From: Marisa cornuarietis
Lineage: Eukaryota > Mollusca > Gastropoda > Architaenioglossa > Ampullariidae
Direction of reading: 5' to 3'
Assembly (NCBI GenBank): GCA_004794655.1
Contig: SMMW01000559.1
Span: 124,001-188,000 of the forward strand
DNA length: 64,000 bases
Within the stretch, counting starts at the first letter, position 1. The number at the start of each line of letters is the position of its first letter. Below are positions 37,295 through 49,443 of the stretch, in pieces. The notes under the pieces were generated by a model, which saw nothing but the letters and a program-made list of their open reading frames with translations, was not told the origin of the DNA and made no database searches. Made by a program: the position numbers and the translations under genes.

Positions 37295-40200
37295 CCGTTA
37301 TTTTTATCCTGCTGTACTCTAGAAAAGGAAGCAACGCTCGTGAAGGCCTGGTAAGATATATTCCCAGTAAGGATAGAAGGTGGGGTATTAGTAAGTTTCC
37401 CAGACGCAAAGGCCATGAAGTCACAAAGGTCCTGAAAACTTTATAAGCTGCTTTTACTTCTCGTGAATGGTTTTCATCGTGTAATCTATAATGTATTTTG
37501 CGACAACATTGACATAGAATTTCCACAGAATGTTTTTGTTTTTCTCCGGTTTTCTTTGACAAAACGTGAGAGTCCTGCTGAATGTAGGTCCTGTTCCAGT
37601 TGGAGTATTCTTGGAATATTCCGCAGCTAAATGTACTGCCTCAAAGCCTAGTGGAAATGGTGGCAATGGAGGTTAGGGGATAAGTCTCTGGGGAATCATG
37701 TGCCCATCTCTGATGGGTGGACGAGCATCACACTGTAGTGGACTACCCTAACCAAACTATGAAGCATATCGATCTTCTTTTAAATTCTCACCATGAATGC
37801 TCGCAAAGAATTTTCTGTCAAGACCAGACATCTCGAGACAAAGCCTTTTCATCTGGATTTTTCTAATGCTGTCAGCGTTGTCTGTTAGGAAGAAGAAGAG
37901 ACCAGAAAGGCACGTGGGACTTAAAGGGCTAAAGTTTCAAACACAACTTCCATGAAACATTTTAAATATAATGTTTAACTTTATCATTTAATGCACTCCC
38001 TTTGCTTATAAACAGAGAAAGTAAAAAAAAGTAATATAAGGGAGTCCATGTAATACAAATAAAGGTTGAGGAGAATGAATACTCTGCACGGATGAATATT
38101 GATTCTGTTTCCCCAAATGGCCATAAACAAGTTTTTTGTAATCCGTCCAAAGCTTCAGAGCAGAGAGATTAGAAGCAAATAATGCACAAGGAAAAAAATT
38201 GCATGTCGCTTTGTCAGCAGACCGGCATAGCACCAGTAGACCTTCCCCACTGGTTGTCTTTGTACTATCACAAGTTCTGTTTGCATCAAAGACAGTGCTA
38301 ACACTTTTTAACAGATGTCAAAATTAGGATGAGGAGCAGCAATCTGACATCCGTGCTCCTTTTGCCTGTCCAGTAGTGTTCCTACCAACTACTAAGAATT
38401 AATATGCATGTGTGTGCGTGTGTGCACTTATTAAGGCAAAAGAAGAGAGAGAGGGGGGCAAGGGGAGAGAGAGAGACCGAAAGACAAACAGAAGGAGGGG
38501 AGAGAGATTTGCGTAAAACCCAGTCCCAGACATTTCGTTGACAAGACATTTACAGATCGATTTTGCATGGTAGAAAACCCTTTGCCAGTGGCGCCAGACT
38601 TCTTCGGAGTCTTTCCTCCTGTCGACTTAACCGTTTTCATGTGAGTGCGATCTTTATATAGTCTGAAAGCCTTCTATACAGAGACAGCAGACTTTTTAAC
38701 CGGGTACATTACAGGCCAGCAACTACCATGAATCACAGTCAGCAATCGCTTTGTTCAATGCATTCGCCCAATCAAGGCCTCACATTCCTTGTTTATTGCT
38801 ACCCATACCCCCGAAACGACATCTGAGCTCAGGTGAGAGTCTGAGTAAAGGGCAGGGGTCGGGGTGAACAGCAGAATTATTGGTGGTCGTCTGTGTAAAG
38901 ACCAGGAATAGGGTTTGGCGGGGAGGGCTGTCAGGAACTGTCAGGACAAAGTTTCAAGCCATACAGGGAGAGAACAACCTCCAAAACAAATAAACAAAAC
39001 AAAAACAAAAATGCTAATAAAAAAGCAAAATCTCCGACACATCCAGAATCAGTTAAATTTTATGAATTCATGATCAAACCTCAAAAGGAAATGGACACCA
39101 TGCTCCATGCACACACATGCGGAAAACCCCAACGACAGCAGAGCAAATGAAATCGCCCAATTGTTTTCCTATCTCTGTTATCCTTACCTCTGTATCACAA
39201 GTGGCTAACAACAAATATCGATTGCCTTTTAAAATCGTTTTTCAGTAGATTCCATCACACTGTAGAATAGATGGTAATGAAAAGCTTTGACAAGTCGGCT
39301 AAAATGGACAGAATAGAAACAAGAGAGAAACGTCAGTATGAGAGGAATAAAGCTTTCATGAGGTCCCAGGAAGGTTACTGCAAACTGTAACAGGAAGAAT
39401 GGGTTCAGAATACTACATTGCAGCATATTAATGTGGTCGTTTGCAGGTTTAGTCTTCAAGGGCGACAAGCTGCTAGGTTTAAAGGGAAGCGCTTTACTTC
39501 CCCTTAGCTATCAAGTCCTCCTTCCCTCGCAGCTTAAACTGTTGTAGACCCTGTTTTCTCTCGCCCTGTGATCTTTTTTGAGTTAAGTGCAATCCTGAAA
39601 TTGGAAAGCCAACTTCTTTTTTATCAGTAGCCCCCATATTGATTGTGAAATCCAAGATTTATTGTTTGGCAAGATCAGAAGAGTTTTGAGTGTCACTTAA
39701 ATATCGTGGAGAGGGAGTATCAGAGAACTGTGTTACTGTGTGTACCGTGTGTGTAGTGAGAATATCGAGCTTTTACCGAGCTGTTGAATGCGGCACGTGC
39801 TGATAAACTCGCTAGTTCGCTCTCCCTGGTATTGTGTCAACAGTGTCATCATATTGCTAGGTGCTGATGAACACAAACTCACTAGTACTCACCATTCACT
39901 ATAGTAATACTATAGTATTTTGTGAACAGTGTAATCATCTTCCCCAGTTTAACTGTCGAACTGGATAAACGTCTCTATTGTGGTTTGAAAAGTGAATAAC
40001 TGGCCTCATAATCCAGGCCTAGATAAAGTAATTTTTTGATCACCTTTAAGTCCATGTTTCCTTCCTCGAATTCTCGATCGCTAGACGCAGTCAGTGGTTT
40101 TTGTCGGAAACTGGTCAAGTCTTCTCTAGTTTTGTAAATCAGATATTACATAAATATCTCATATTACAAAAATACTTCTGAGGATAACGTTTGCCTGTCT

Positions 40201-40530
40201 TGCTTCCAAGCTACTGTCCTGGGGATTTTGGCCTCCTGGTGTTAGTCGGAGAGGTGACTTAGTACCGGTGACCTGGAGGTATACGTATTTGCTGTGAACC
40301 TACGTGTTTGTGGTAAATTACGACGATTTGTGTTTGGAGTAAGTGTCAATGTATCATCCACCCCAGTGCGGATTATCTTCCTTAGTCGACTGGGCAGAAC
40401 TTTCATATAGGGTTTTTAGTAGGTCACGGCGGGCTATGCTATTTTGTGGGAGGGGAGAGCGGGTAGGATCGATATTTGAGAGGGGTGTGAGGTTGGGCGT
40501 TGGTTGGTGTTGTGTGTGATTTATGAAGTA

Positions 40531-40594
40531 GGGTTAGGGTTTGGGTTAGGGTTAGGTTTATGGGTGTGGGTTAGGGGTAGGGGTAGGGGTATGG
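40531..40594 (+). repeat. Degenerate interstitial telomere-type repeat
   Basis: gggttagggtttgggttagg and gttaggtttatgggtgtggg and gttaggggtaggggtagggg follow each other: TTAGGG units with variants, in the opposite orientation to 50,192-50,212. Confidence 0.7.
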
Positions 40595-41107
40595 TTTATA
40601 GTAGTGAATTGAGCAGAGGAGAAATGTTTAGGAATGGTCGAGTGACGTTATGGTGATTGACATGGAGTTGTGTGAAATTATTGGTTGGTTTTAGTCATGT
40701 GATATTTGGTGCGGGGGGGAAGTTTGTTGATTTGATTTCATGTTAGCAGACGATAGAAAATCGAGAGGATTGAAGATGGCGAGTGTGCAAAATTTGTGGT
40801 GCAATTGTGGATTTCAAGGAAAAGTTGAGAGGTGCAGAGTCTGGAAATTACAGCAGAAAGAAGTTTAGAATTTACGGAGAAGTGACAAGGTTGTTTGTGT
40901 TGAGTTTAGTGGAATACTTTGATTTGTTTTTTGAGTTTGTACGTGAATGTGGAGGAAGGATTCGAAGAAGATGGGGAAGGCGACGTCAGGAAAAGTTTTG
41001 TTCATTTCTGGATATTATTTCTCGGAATAATTGGAGGAAGGATTCGAAGAAGATGAAGCAGACGATATCAGGGGAGTTTAGCGAGGACAGAGAGAGCAGA
41101 AGATGAG

Positions 41108-41151
41108 TGACGTAATAGTGACGTCACTAATTTGCATAGCTCCGCCTACAG
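41108..41151 (+). promoter_or_regulatory. Cluster of CRE, octamer and GC-type motifs before a splice donor
   Basis: TGACGTAA (41,108), the palindrome TGACGTCA (41,119), ATTTGCAT (41,130) and CCGCC (41,142) lie within 40 bp, and are followed by ctacag/gtaagc (donor at 41,152). The arrangement would suit a promoter with a short first exon, but no transcript evidence exists. It lies about 1.1 kb inside the first intron of the minus-strand gene. Confidence 0.3.
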
Positions 41152-42264
41152 GTAAGCCATTTTTGTTATGGCGTCGCAAAACACCCTATAAGAAAGCTGT
41201 TCCCTCGACTGCTGTAAGCTTTGAGCAATGATGTTCGACTTTACATAGTACAGGGCTAAAGCTGTCTATGAGCTCTAATGAATTCAGTCTCATGGCTCAC
41301 GAACAATATGAAGATAAAGATACATTAAAGACAGGCTGAGTGTGTTCAGCTGAAGTACTAAATTAGCTGCTGTCCATTATCTTAACCCTTCTGTTTTGAT
41401 TTCTAGAGCTGAAAATATCCTTAGACAAAATAACACTTGCTAAGAGCATGCCGCAAATAAAAGCGGGGTGCATTTGTGAAACAATAACAAGTGATAACAC
41501 TAATCAATCAGCATGGTGCATGGTGCATGGTGCAATATAATGTTTTGCTTCCATCCGTGCTTTGCATTTGTGTTAACAGAAGGTTACTACTACGAAAGCA
41601 GGCAATCACTGAATCTAGAGTGCAATTTACTAGCAACAGATAAACGATTCATTATACTTGTAATAAGCTTTAGTATAAGAAAACAAACACAATTACAGAA
41701 TATTTAACATTGCTAATCGCAAATCGTTATCATTATCGGAACGCTAAGGATTCAAGCGAAGCAATCACGCGATCCCCTCTTCCATTTCTTTCTCCTCCTT
41801 TTCCTTTCCAATACTTTTTTTATTCCTCTAATTTCTTCCTATCTTTCCTGATTTCTTTCTTTGGTATCGTCATCAGTTCTTGTCATTTTAACTGGGAAAC
41901 AAGTCATCTACGAAAGAACATTATCGATGAGTTTTGGCAGCAGGAAGCAAATGAAGGGCCTCACTTGTTTGTCAGCACACACGGCATAAGAGCAGCCTGT
42001 TAGTAGATATGCGAGGGTGCCGACAAAACTATCACAAGACTGAAGGGAAAAAAAGCAGAACATCCGATGATGACAGCGGCAGCAGCTTGCAAGACGACGA
42101 CAACGACACAAACATCGACAACGACGACAATAACATAACTGACAACGACATTGGTGATGACAGCCAGATTGATGACGATAACGACGCTGATGGGAACAAA
42201 AATCTGACGACAACGACGCTGCCATCATCATCATCAACAATAAAACTTGAAGTCGCTGACTTAC

Positions 42265-42562
42265 TCTCGGTTTTGCAAGGCGCCGGGGTGCAGGCAGAAC
42301 TCCTCCTCCTCCTCAAGAGAGCGGGAGGTGATCTTGAGGGTCCTCAGCTGCTTGTGCATTGGACCGTGACTGTGCCGCTGGCCGTGGCTGTGGCGCTGCT
42401 TGTCCTGGTGACGCTTGGGTGACTTGGAGCGGCTGCGGTGGCGGGTGGGGGACTTGAGCTGCTGCATGCTTGCAGCCATCGCCGGGGAGGGAGGAGGAAA
42501 TTGAAAGCTGAGGACACGTAAGACGTCGACCTTTCTTAAAGCGTCTCACTGGTTTACTGTAC
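42265..42562 (-). CDS. First coding exon of an unidentified minus-strand gene (CDS 42,479 down to 42,265)
   Basis: On the minus strand a strong acceptor (pyrimidine-rich tract ending ccctgtcacag) opens the exon at 42,562 and a consensus donor (GA then gtaagt) closes it at 42,265. An in-frame TAA precedes the ATG at 42,479, which has a favourable context (gcgATGG), so I take that as the start and the first 83 nt as 5' leader. The 71 whole codons plus two bases encode a basic, RS- and His-rich stretch (motifs RSRSKSPKR, RHSHGQRHSHG) followed by an acidic run (LEEEEE) and a segment ending GALQNR. Third codon positions are rich in C and G, unlike the AT-rich flanks. The exit phase is 2, which matches the exon at 16,488-16,575. 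Because the exon begins with an acceptor, at least one untranslated exon must lie to the right; 44,241-44,281 has suitable splice sites. I do not recognise the family. Confidence 0.55.
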
Positions 42563-43287
42563 CTGTGACAGGGAACAAATGAAAATAAATTTAGTTTATT
42601 CACACTGCGCCTTTTTACACACCGATTTTTGATCGTGGATTTCAGGCTCTTAAAACGCAGGAATGAACACTTCGTTTTAAATTCCTCTTTATTTATTTAT
42701 TTATTTGACAGCACTTTCTCCTGGGCTTATTTCTTAGGATCAGACATTGCACTGCGATAAGGTACAGTTACTACAAGCCAGTATCATTTGCATTCATTAT
42801 TGTAATTAAAATGTAAGACCCACTTTATACAAGAAACTATAAATAAAATGTTTCATAAACACAACAGCATGTTAATAAGATTTTAGGTTTGTAAAGAAGG
42901 TATATTTCGTCGACTATGTTTAAATTGCTTTTACTAATCGGCCAGAAAAACATTCTCGCACTCTGATGAAAAGGGGAGACCACTAATCTTTTCACGCAGG
43001 TTAAACACGAGGTAATTACTTCCCTTTAACACATTTCATGGCCTAAGACATCAAGTGCTTTCTCCATCGCATTCCCAAAATTTAACTATAAAACAACATC
43101 ATGGAACTTCTTTGATGCTTAGTCGTTGTCAGTGGGTTATTTTTACACCTCTTCAGATCCATTGTCTTTCATCACCTGCATCTTCTTTCTCGTGCAGAGT
43201 ACGAACGCCGCACATACGCACAGAAACTCAATAATCCTTCATGGGCGCGCAAACGATGCACGGATTAGCCCTCACTCGTACATAAGC

Positions 43288-43294
43288 GCACACG

Positions 43295-43347
<53 letters not shown>
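43288..43347. repeat. (CA)n microsatellite
   Basis: About 25 pure units after gcacacgcacg. Confidence 0.95.
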
Positions 43348-43348
<1 letters not shown>

Positions 43349-43735
43349 TCGTATGCTCGTGCACACACATAAGTGCTTCCTTGAAAGAAGTGAAGAGATA
43401 TGAACAGAGAAAGAAACAAGTCGATGATCTATACTTATTACGATTTAAAACTTCATTCATCCACATGGGCAATTCTAGATAGTGCTCGTACTAGCAGTAA
43501 TACATACATGATGTAAAAAAGGTAATACAAAGACATGTTGAAATAATTTCTCTCTCGCGCGCGCACGGGCACACACATTCCCAGCAGCAGTCGATACAGT
43601 TGGTGACCTTAGGTCAACTCAGGTTAGTACCAGTTCACGGCCAGTAGAATTGATCAGGCGGATGGCACGTGGAATGAATGAATTGTGGTGGCGATTGGTT
43701 TTGCACACAGGCATCGCATACCTACAGCCAGACCG

Positions 43736-43984
43736 CAAGAGTGAGAACTCACATGTCGACACATGATCAGAGAAAGAGAGGATGACAAGAGTGCGAACTC
43801 ACATGCCAACACATGATCAGAAATAGAGAGGATGACAAGAGTGAGAACTCACATGCCAACACATGATCAGAAATAGAGAGGATGACAAGAGTGAGAACTC
43901 ACATGCCAACACATGATCAGAAATAGAGAGGATGACAAGAGTGAGAACTCACATGCCAACACATGATCAGAAATAGAGAGGATA
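43736..43984. repeat. 50-bp tandem repeat, 5 copies
   Basis: Units start caagagtgagaactcacatg and end atagagaggatga. The first two units differ by a few bases; the last three are almost identical. Confidence 0.9.
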
Positions 43985-44240
43985 CGGTTGCCTTCCTAAA
44001 GATTTGCTGATGACAGAAAGCTGCCAAGTCCCTCTGCCTGATTCGGTTGATCTTAGAACAGACATTAACAAGGGAATAAAGCGCGTGCGTTAGTCAGCGT
44101 TAGCCGTGGACATCCCAGGCCGCACGTGCAAAGCGAGAGTGTGAAAAAGGCGAGATTATTACTTTTTAAAGTGCATAAAATGTTCTAAAAGAGATGCTGT
44201 CCTTTTATAGCCCCATCAACCTGGGAAGATTTACACTTAC

Positions 44241-44281
44241 TTTAAAACCACGAATCCACACTCCTGGCAGGCGAGGAAGGA
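44241..44281 (-). other. Possible small upstream (untranslated) exon of the minus-strand gene
   Basis: On the minus strand ttagttttcatatccag is followed by 41 nt and then the donor gtaagtg. It lies 1.7 kb upstream of the ATG-bearing exon, which itself starts with an acceptor, so a leader exon is expected somewhere here. The 41 nt could also read CQECGFVV, but that frame is not carried into the next exon because of its in-frame stop. Only the splice sites support it. Confidence 0.2.
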
Positions 44282-44598
44282 CTGGATATGAAAACTAAAT
44301 CTTTCCACAAAGGTGTAGTAAATAAAATAACCATTTTTGTGTTTACTGTTACGAGAGAGCAACATATATATATTGCTATTATATTTGTAAATAGCTTTGC
44401 TTTATTATTGTATTGTAACTTATTTCTCTAGATCATATTTTTTGTAGAAATAGAGAAAGGGGATTTATTTTGTGGTAGTACTAAAATTCATGTAATTTTG
44501 TTATGTAGCTATAGCGTAGTTTTGTTATAAAGCTACAGTATAGTTTGTATCGAAACGGAGACGAAGGTGAACCAGAGCAAAAAACTTCGTCGTTTAAC

Positions 44599-45686
44599 CC
44601 AGACAACTAGCCTAGAGACAAGACAACCTGCCCACAGACAGGACAATTTTTCCCAGAGACAGGACAATCTGCTCACAGACAGGACAACTAGTCTAGAGAC
44701 AGAACAACATGCCCAGAGTCAGAACAACGAGCCTAGAGACAGAACAACCTGCCCAGAGTCAGAACAACGAGCCTAGAGACAGAACAACATGCCCAGAGTC
44801 AGAACAACGAGCCTAGAGACAGAACAACATGCTTAGAGACAGAACAGCATGCCCAGAGTCAGAACAACGAGCCTAGAGACAGAACAACCTGCCCAGAGTC
44901 AGAACAACGAGCCTAGAGACAGAACAACATGCCTAGAGACAGAACAGCATGCCCAGAGTCAGAACAACGAGCCTAGAGACAGAACAACATGCCCAGAGTC
45001 AGAACAACGAGCCTAGAGACAGAACAACATGCCCAGAGTCAGAACAACGAGCCTAGAGACAGAACAATATGCCCAGTGTCAGAACAACGAGCCTAGAGAC
45101 AGAACAACATGCCTAGAGACAGAACAAACTGCCCAGAGACAGGACAATCTTCCCAGAGACAGGACATCTTGCCCAGAGACAGGACAACCTGCCAACAGAC
45201 AGGACAATCTTTCCAGAGACAGGACTTCTTGCCCAGAGACAGGACCACTAGCCTAGAGATAGGACAACCTTCCCACAGACAGGACAATCTTTCCAGAGAC
45301 AGGACATCTTGCCCAGAGACAAGACCACTAGCCTAGAGACAGGACAAGCTGCCCACAGACAGGACAATCTTTCCAGAGACAGGACATTCTGCCCAGAGAC
45401 AGGACCACTAGCCTAGAGATAGGACAACCTTCCCACAGACAGGACAATCTTTCCAGAGACAGGACATCTTGCCCAGAGACAGGACCACTAGCCTATAGAC
45501 AGGACAACTTGCCCACAGACAGGAAATCTTTCCAGAGACAGGACATCTTGCCCAGAGACAGGACCACTAGCTTAGAGACAGAAGAACCTGCCCACAGACA
45601 GGACAATCTTTCCAGAGACAGGACATTCTGACCAGAGACAGGACCACTAGCCTAGAAAGAGGATGACCTGCCCAGAAACAGGACAA
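44599..45686. repeat. 1.1-kb array of 20-bp units with higher-order structure
   Basis: About 54 units of the type cctagagacagaacaacatg / cccagagtcagaacaacgag. The first half alternates these two as a 40-bp pair. The second half (from about 45,130) uses four unit types (cccacagacaggacaatctt, tccagagacaggacatcttg, cccagagacaggaccactag, cctagagacaggacaacct) as an 80-bp higher-order unit. Because 60 bases is three units, frames stay open and give false RDRTTCPETGQ-type repeat peptides. Confidence 0.9.
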
Positions 45687-45689
45687 CAG

Positions 45690-47733
45690 CCACGAGACAT
45701 CATACACATTGTGCTGTGACAAGGACGTCAACCTTGTGAGTCGACGCCTGCACTCAACAGCTGTGCCCGAGAGGCGACGTAGAGTTAGTCCGAGGGTTCA
45801 CAGGGAGCTGTCACGTGATCTCACTTTACTTACGTCCTCATAGACAAAAACAATTTCTTAAAAGGAACTGCGCTAGTCGAATATTGACCAGGACATTTGT
45901 TGCAATCACAAAACTCCTTTTCACGAGAGGGAGTAAATTACAGTGTGAGAATGGCTTCGTGCTAACGCCCTATCCAGCGTGGTTGAAAACAACTCTGCTA
46001 ATAATCACTGCCTAAGGTTATAACGAAGTGGATATTACTCTGCACAAATTTGCATAATCCGATCATATTCACCCCCCAGCGGCCGAAGCCACTGAAAGCT
46101 TCATCAGCGACTGAGGCAAGTTAGTCGGGATTCGCCTGAGCAATAGTCTGACAGAAGGTAAGATGCTATCAGACAAAGTGGGTTGTTTGTAACAGACCCG
46201 CTCAGACTTCCCACTGGCCTTCATTCTGCCACCACTTATGAGTCCTATGCGCCAAGTTTCTACGGCCGACAAACCAGGCAACAGAGACCTCGAGGCAAAT
46301 TTGTCCACAGAGTGTGGATGGAATTTTCAGGGAACTCTTCTAAGGGAGGTCACACAGCGAATAATGTTGCCGACAGAGTTACTTACCCTTAATGATGCCT
46401 TTTGTTGTTTCTCGCAGCGATGGTGATTATGTACCACTAGGTTTTGCGGAAAAGCATCTTACCAAAAAAACGGAACAGTCTGGCTAAAATTGGGTGGATT
46501 TACATAAAGCACTTGTCGACCAACACATATGTGCGTGTACGCACGCATACAAACACAAAATACACTTCCCCATACCCCACGCTATAATTATGGTATGGAG
46601 CTTTACATCGTTATATTACTGTGTATTTCATTTTTTATGAGATTCGACGCATGCTTCTGATATGTGATAGGTCGATTGTAACAGCAGCGTGTCCCTCCGG
46701 TACAGGATTCTACCCTTTGTACCCGAGTGTGATTAAAGGGAGGCAATCTGTCTCCCAGTGCAGTCGTCATGCACGGCCACAACCTAGGCTTAGTTCATGA
46801 GCAAGACAGTCACGCGTATCAAGTTCAATGTTCTAATTTAGGATTTACTAAAACACATCAAGTCTTGTATGGCTGACAGTAGAATTCGTCAAATTTCGGC
46901 TGATCGACTCTACAACAGTCGTCAAAATTCAAGAAACTGGGTGGAAATGAACTGCTCGGTGTTCGATTTCATTTCGTTTTATTTCCTTACTTTTGTGCCT
47001 TGAAGCCAGGGACCATCTGACATGTAACTAGTAAACGCAGTGCAAATTCTTAGTCACATTCATATTAACTCACGGTGACCTCTCGGTATTGTTCTGAGGT
47101 TAATGAGCTTCACGCTGACCTCTTTGTATAATTTTTGTGTTAATGACTATCGCGGCGGTTAGCATTAGCATACCTAAGACGTCAGCTGCTGTCAACTAGA
47201 ATGGCTGTACTCTGATTTGCTGACTGGTCCTTTACCGGAAAGTTAATGAGTTCGGTGAACTTCAGTGGGTCTTGCAGCGAGCAAACATGTCACAGAGTGC
47301 AGGAAACACCAGTGGGTCTTGTGATGTTCAAGTAACCCAAGTGTCAGCCACCTTACAGCATGTATACTACTGTGACACAGCTACTCCTGGGAATGGAAAA
47401 GACTGCAAAAAAGCATTTGACAGCTGGCAATCTTCAGAACCCAACATCTTCAGCATTTCTAGATTTTTGCAATGGTTATAGTCTAAGCCTCTAAGGTACA
47501 ACGTTTGACAACACACAAAGAATTGGTTTCTCGACAAGAAACATTTGTAAACCCAGTCTGATTCCTTTAAAGTTTGAGCTGATGTTACACAGTTCTCACA
47601 TAGCACCCACAGTGTCACAGGGATTAATGGTCGAGCCGTCCTTCGTCCGCGCGCAAGGACCAGGGAAACACTCCGGGGTTTGGGGCCACTGGGTGAAGGG
47701 GGGGGGGGAGGTCGAGTCGCGCGGTGCTCGCAG
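45690..47733. other. Intergenic or intronic DNA between two oppositely oriented genes
   Basis: Unique sequence that may include the promoter of the minus-strand gene. An octamer ATTTGCAT occurs at about 46,049 and E-box-like CACGTG at 45,813. No exon is convincing; tttctcgcag at about 46,418 precedes a short open stretch of 22 codons. Confidence 0.35.
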
Positions 47734-47816
47734 GGATTACAGGAACCTCCGGTATCTTCACGACTCGCTCAGTTCGTCTGATGTCTTACTTGAGCTTCTC
47801 TGTCATAGGTTTGGAG
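47734..47816 (+). CDS. Isolated coding exon of an unidentified plus-strand gene
   Basis: The acceptor gcggtgctcgcag precedes 47,734 and the donor GGAG/gtaagc follows 47,816. The 83 nt read as one base, 27 codons and one base, with the peptide DYRNLRYLHDSLSSSDVLL followed by ELLCHRFG. Composition and codon use look like a helical, conserved protein segment. It is on the strand opposite to the gene at 617-42,562, so it belongs to another gene lying tail-to-right. Neighbouring exons are not certain; an open stretch from about 48,525 preceded by an acceptor-like cctttgtag has the right entry phase but weak coding character. I cannot name the family. Confidence 0.45.
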
Positions 47817-48180
47817 GTAAGCAGCTTACAGTGTCTTGGTGAGGAAGATGGTTCTAGTGTGTGAGAGTGTTCTTGCTGGACTGTACCTCCTGATCTACGT
47901 GTCATTGTTGGCGTGCCGGCTGCCATGACAACGAGAAGAACGCTTGGTCAAGTTCTAAAAACCACATTGGTATAGCGGCTGCACGACTGGTACAAGTCGC
48001 ATGCACATAGTTGACGACAGTAAAAGTCAATCAGTGAACCTTCTTGGTGCGCATGCTCGTACAGACAGATAAATAAGGATACACAGGAAGTCAAGAATAC
48101 ATACTCTATATTCGTACATGCACACATACATAACTTTTAACATAAATGTCAATGTTCTCTTTATGGACAAACATGCAAAT

Positions 48181-48183
<3 letters not shown>

Positions 48184-48222
<39 letters not shown>
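48184..48222. repeat. (CA)n microsatellite
   Basis: About 19 perfect units, followed by an A/G-rich tract to about 48,410. Confidence 0.95.
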
Positions 48223-48224
<2 letters not shown>

Positions 48225-49443
48225 TTGGAAATAAAAACACAGAGAACGACAGAGATAGAGGCAGAGAGATGGACTGAAAGACAAAACGACAAATAACAGT
48301 TTTGCATTGATTATTAAAGATGAAAGAAACAAACTGAAAAAAAGGAATGAATAAAAAGAGAGAAAGGAAGAAAGAAAGACTAACAGCCCACAAGAAAAAT
48401 GAAAAAAAAACAGTGGCAAACATGCGCAGGCTCCCTGACATTAAACATAAAAAAACATCGTGGCCTTTGGATGAAAGTCTTTTGTGCGCATGTCTGTCTT
48501 GGGCCAAAGCCTGACCTTTGTAGACGGCTGGGGACAGAAGCGGGCAGCCTTTCAAGGGAGACAACACTTCCCCTCACTTCGTCATCATTATGCTGACCCC
48601 TGCTTTCATTCCAGCCTCTGTGATACAGTCGAGTTCCACACTGCACGCACCGAAGGCGTTTCCCCACTGAAATCATCATACTGTGCAGCCTGTATGCAAA
48701 TGGTTGATCGGTCTGTCAATATGTTCAAATCCCTTGGACGCTTTCCCCCCCCCCCCAAAACAAAGCTCACGGGAGAAATGAGATCTTAATAACTCGCCAT
48801 CTTCACGATCTCATCTTTGCGACGAACGCCTGCAAAGTAGAGCTCGATCTTTGTTTCAAGGAATATGATCAAATATTCAAAAGTTTGTATAATGAATTTT
48901 TTTTAAAGGATGAATGGGTAGCGGAGAGAGAGACGAGCAAGATCATGCGCTTTTTATGTATGTTTGTATGTTTGTGCGCGCGCTTGTGGGTGGGTGATGA
49001 GTGTCACTAAGTGGATTATTTCATGTGTTCCGTTAAAAATCGCAGCAACAGTTTACAGGCGCACGCATGCGCTGTCAGGGGGAAGGGCCCCCCCACACAC
49101 ACACACACATACGCACATGCACATGCATACCGGTTTTTGTGCAGATGACTGGACTCTAGAGGCATGCTTAAGTGAAAAGGAATATTGCGCCTCTAACAAC
49201 AAGCAGACAAATTGATGGAAGAAGCTCGTCTTCGCTTGATTACAAGTCTCGTGTCCTCTGTTCACATCCTCGTAACCGTAGTTGTGTCTGACATCACGAC
49301 TTTGTGCCGCTTCACCAGGTGCATTTATCAACCTTAACTTTTTATCGACGAGACCTCGGAATAATTTTGTGTACCTTAAGACAAAAATAGTTACTGCTAC
49401 CAGTTCTGGCTCTACTTGTCTAATGGCTTTTCTCTCTCCTCTT

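Larger units (their letters stand above)
37295..42264. other. Intronic DNA, no supported gene
   Basis: Holds the telomere-like tract (40,531) and the CRE/octamer cluster (41,108). A frame at 40,783-41,106 contains the duplicated sequence ggaggaaggattcgaagaag twice, but is Arg/Lys-rich and lacks support as a gene. Confidence 0.4.

Noticed and set aside
37227..37666. Two overlapping minus-strand frames of 70 and 111 codons
   Set aside because: No splice sites, start context or family resemblance; composition is unremarkable.
44567..45336. Frames of RDRTTCPE-type repeats
   Set aside because: Products of the 20-bp tandem array.
36601..45686. Possible CRISPR arrays
   Set aside because: Repeats are directly tandem without unique spacers, and the genome is animal.
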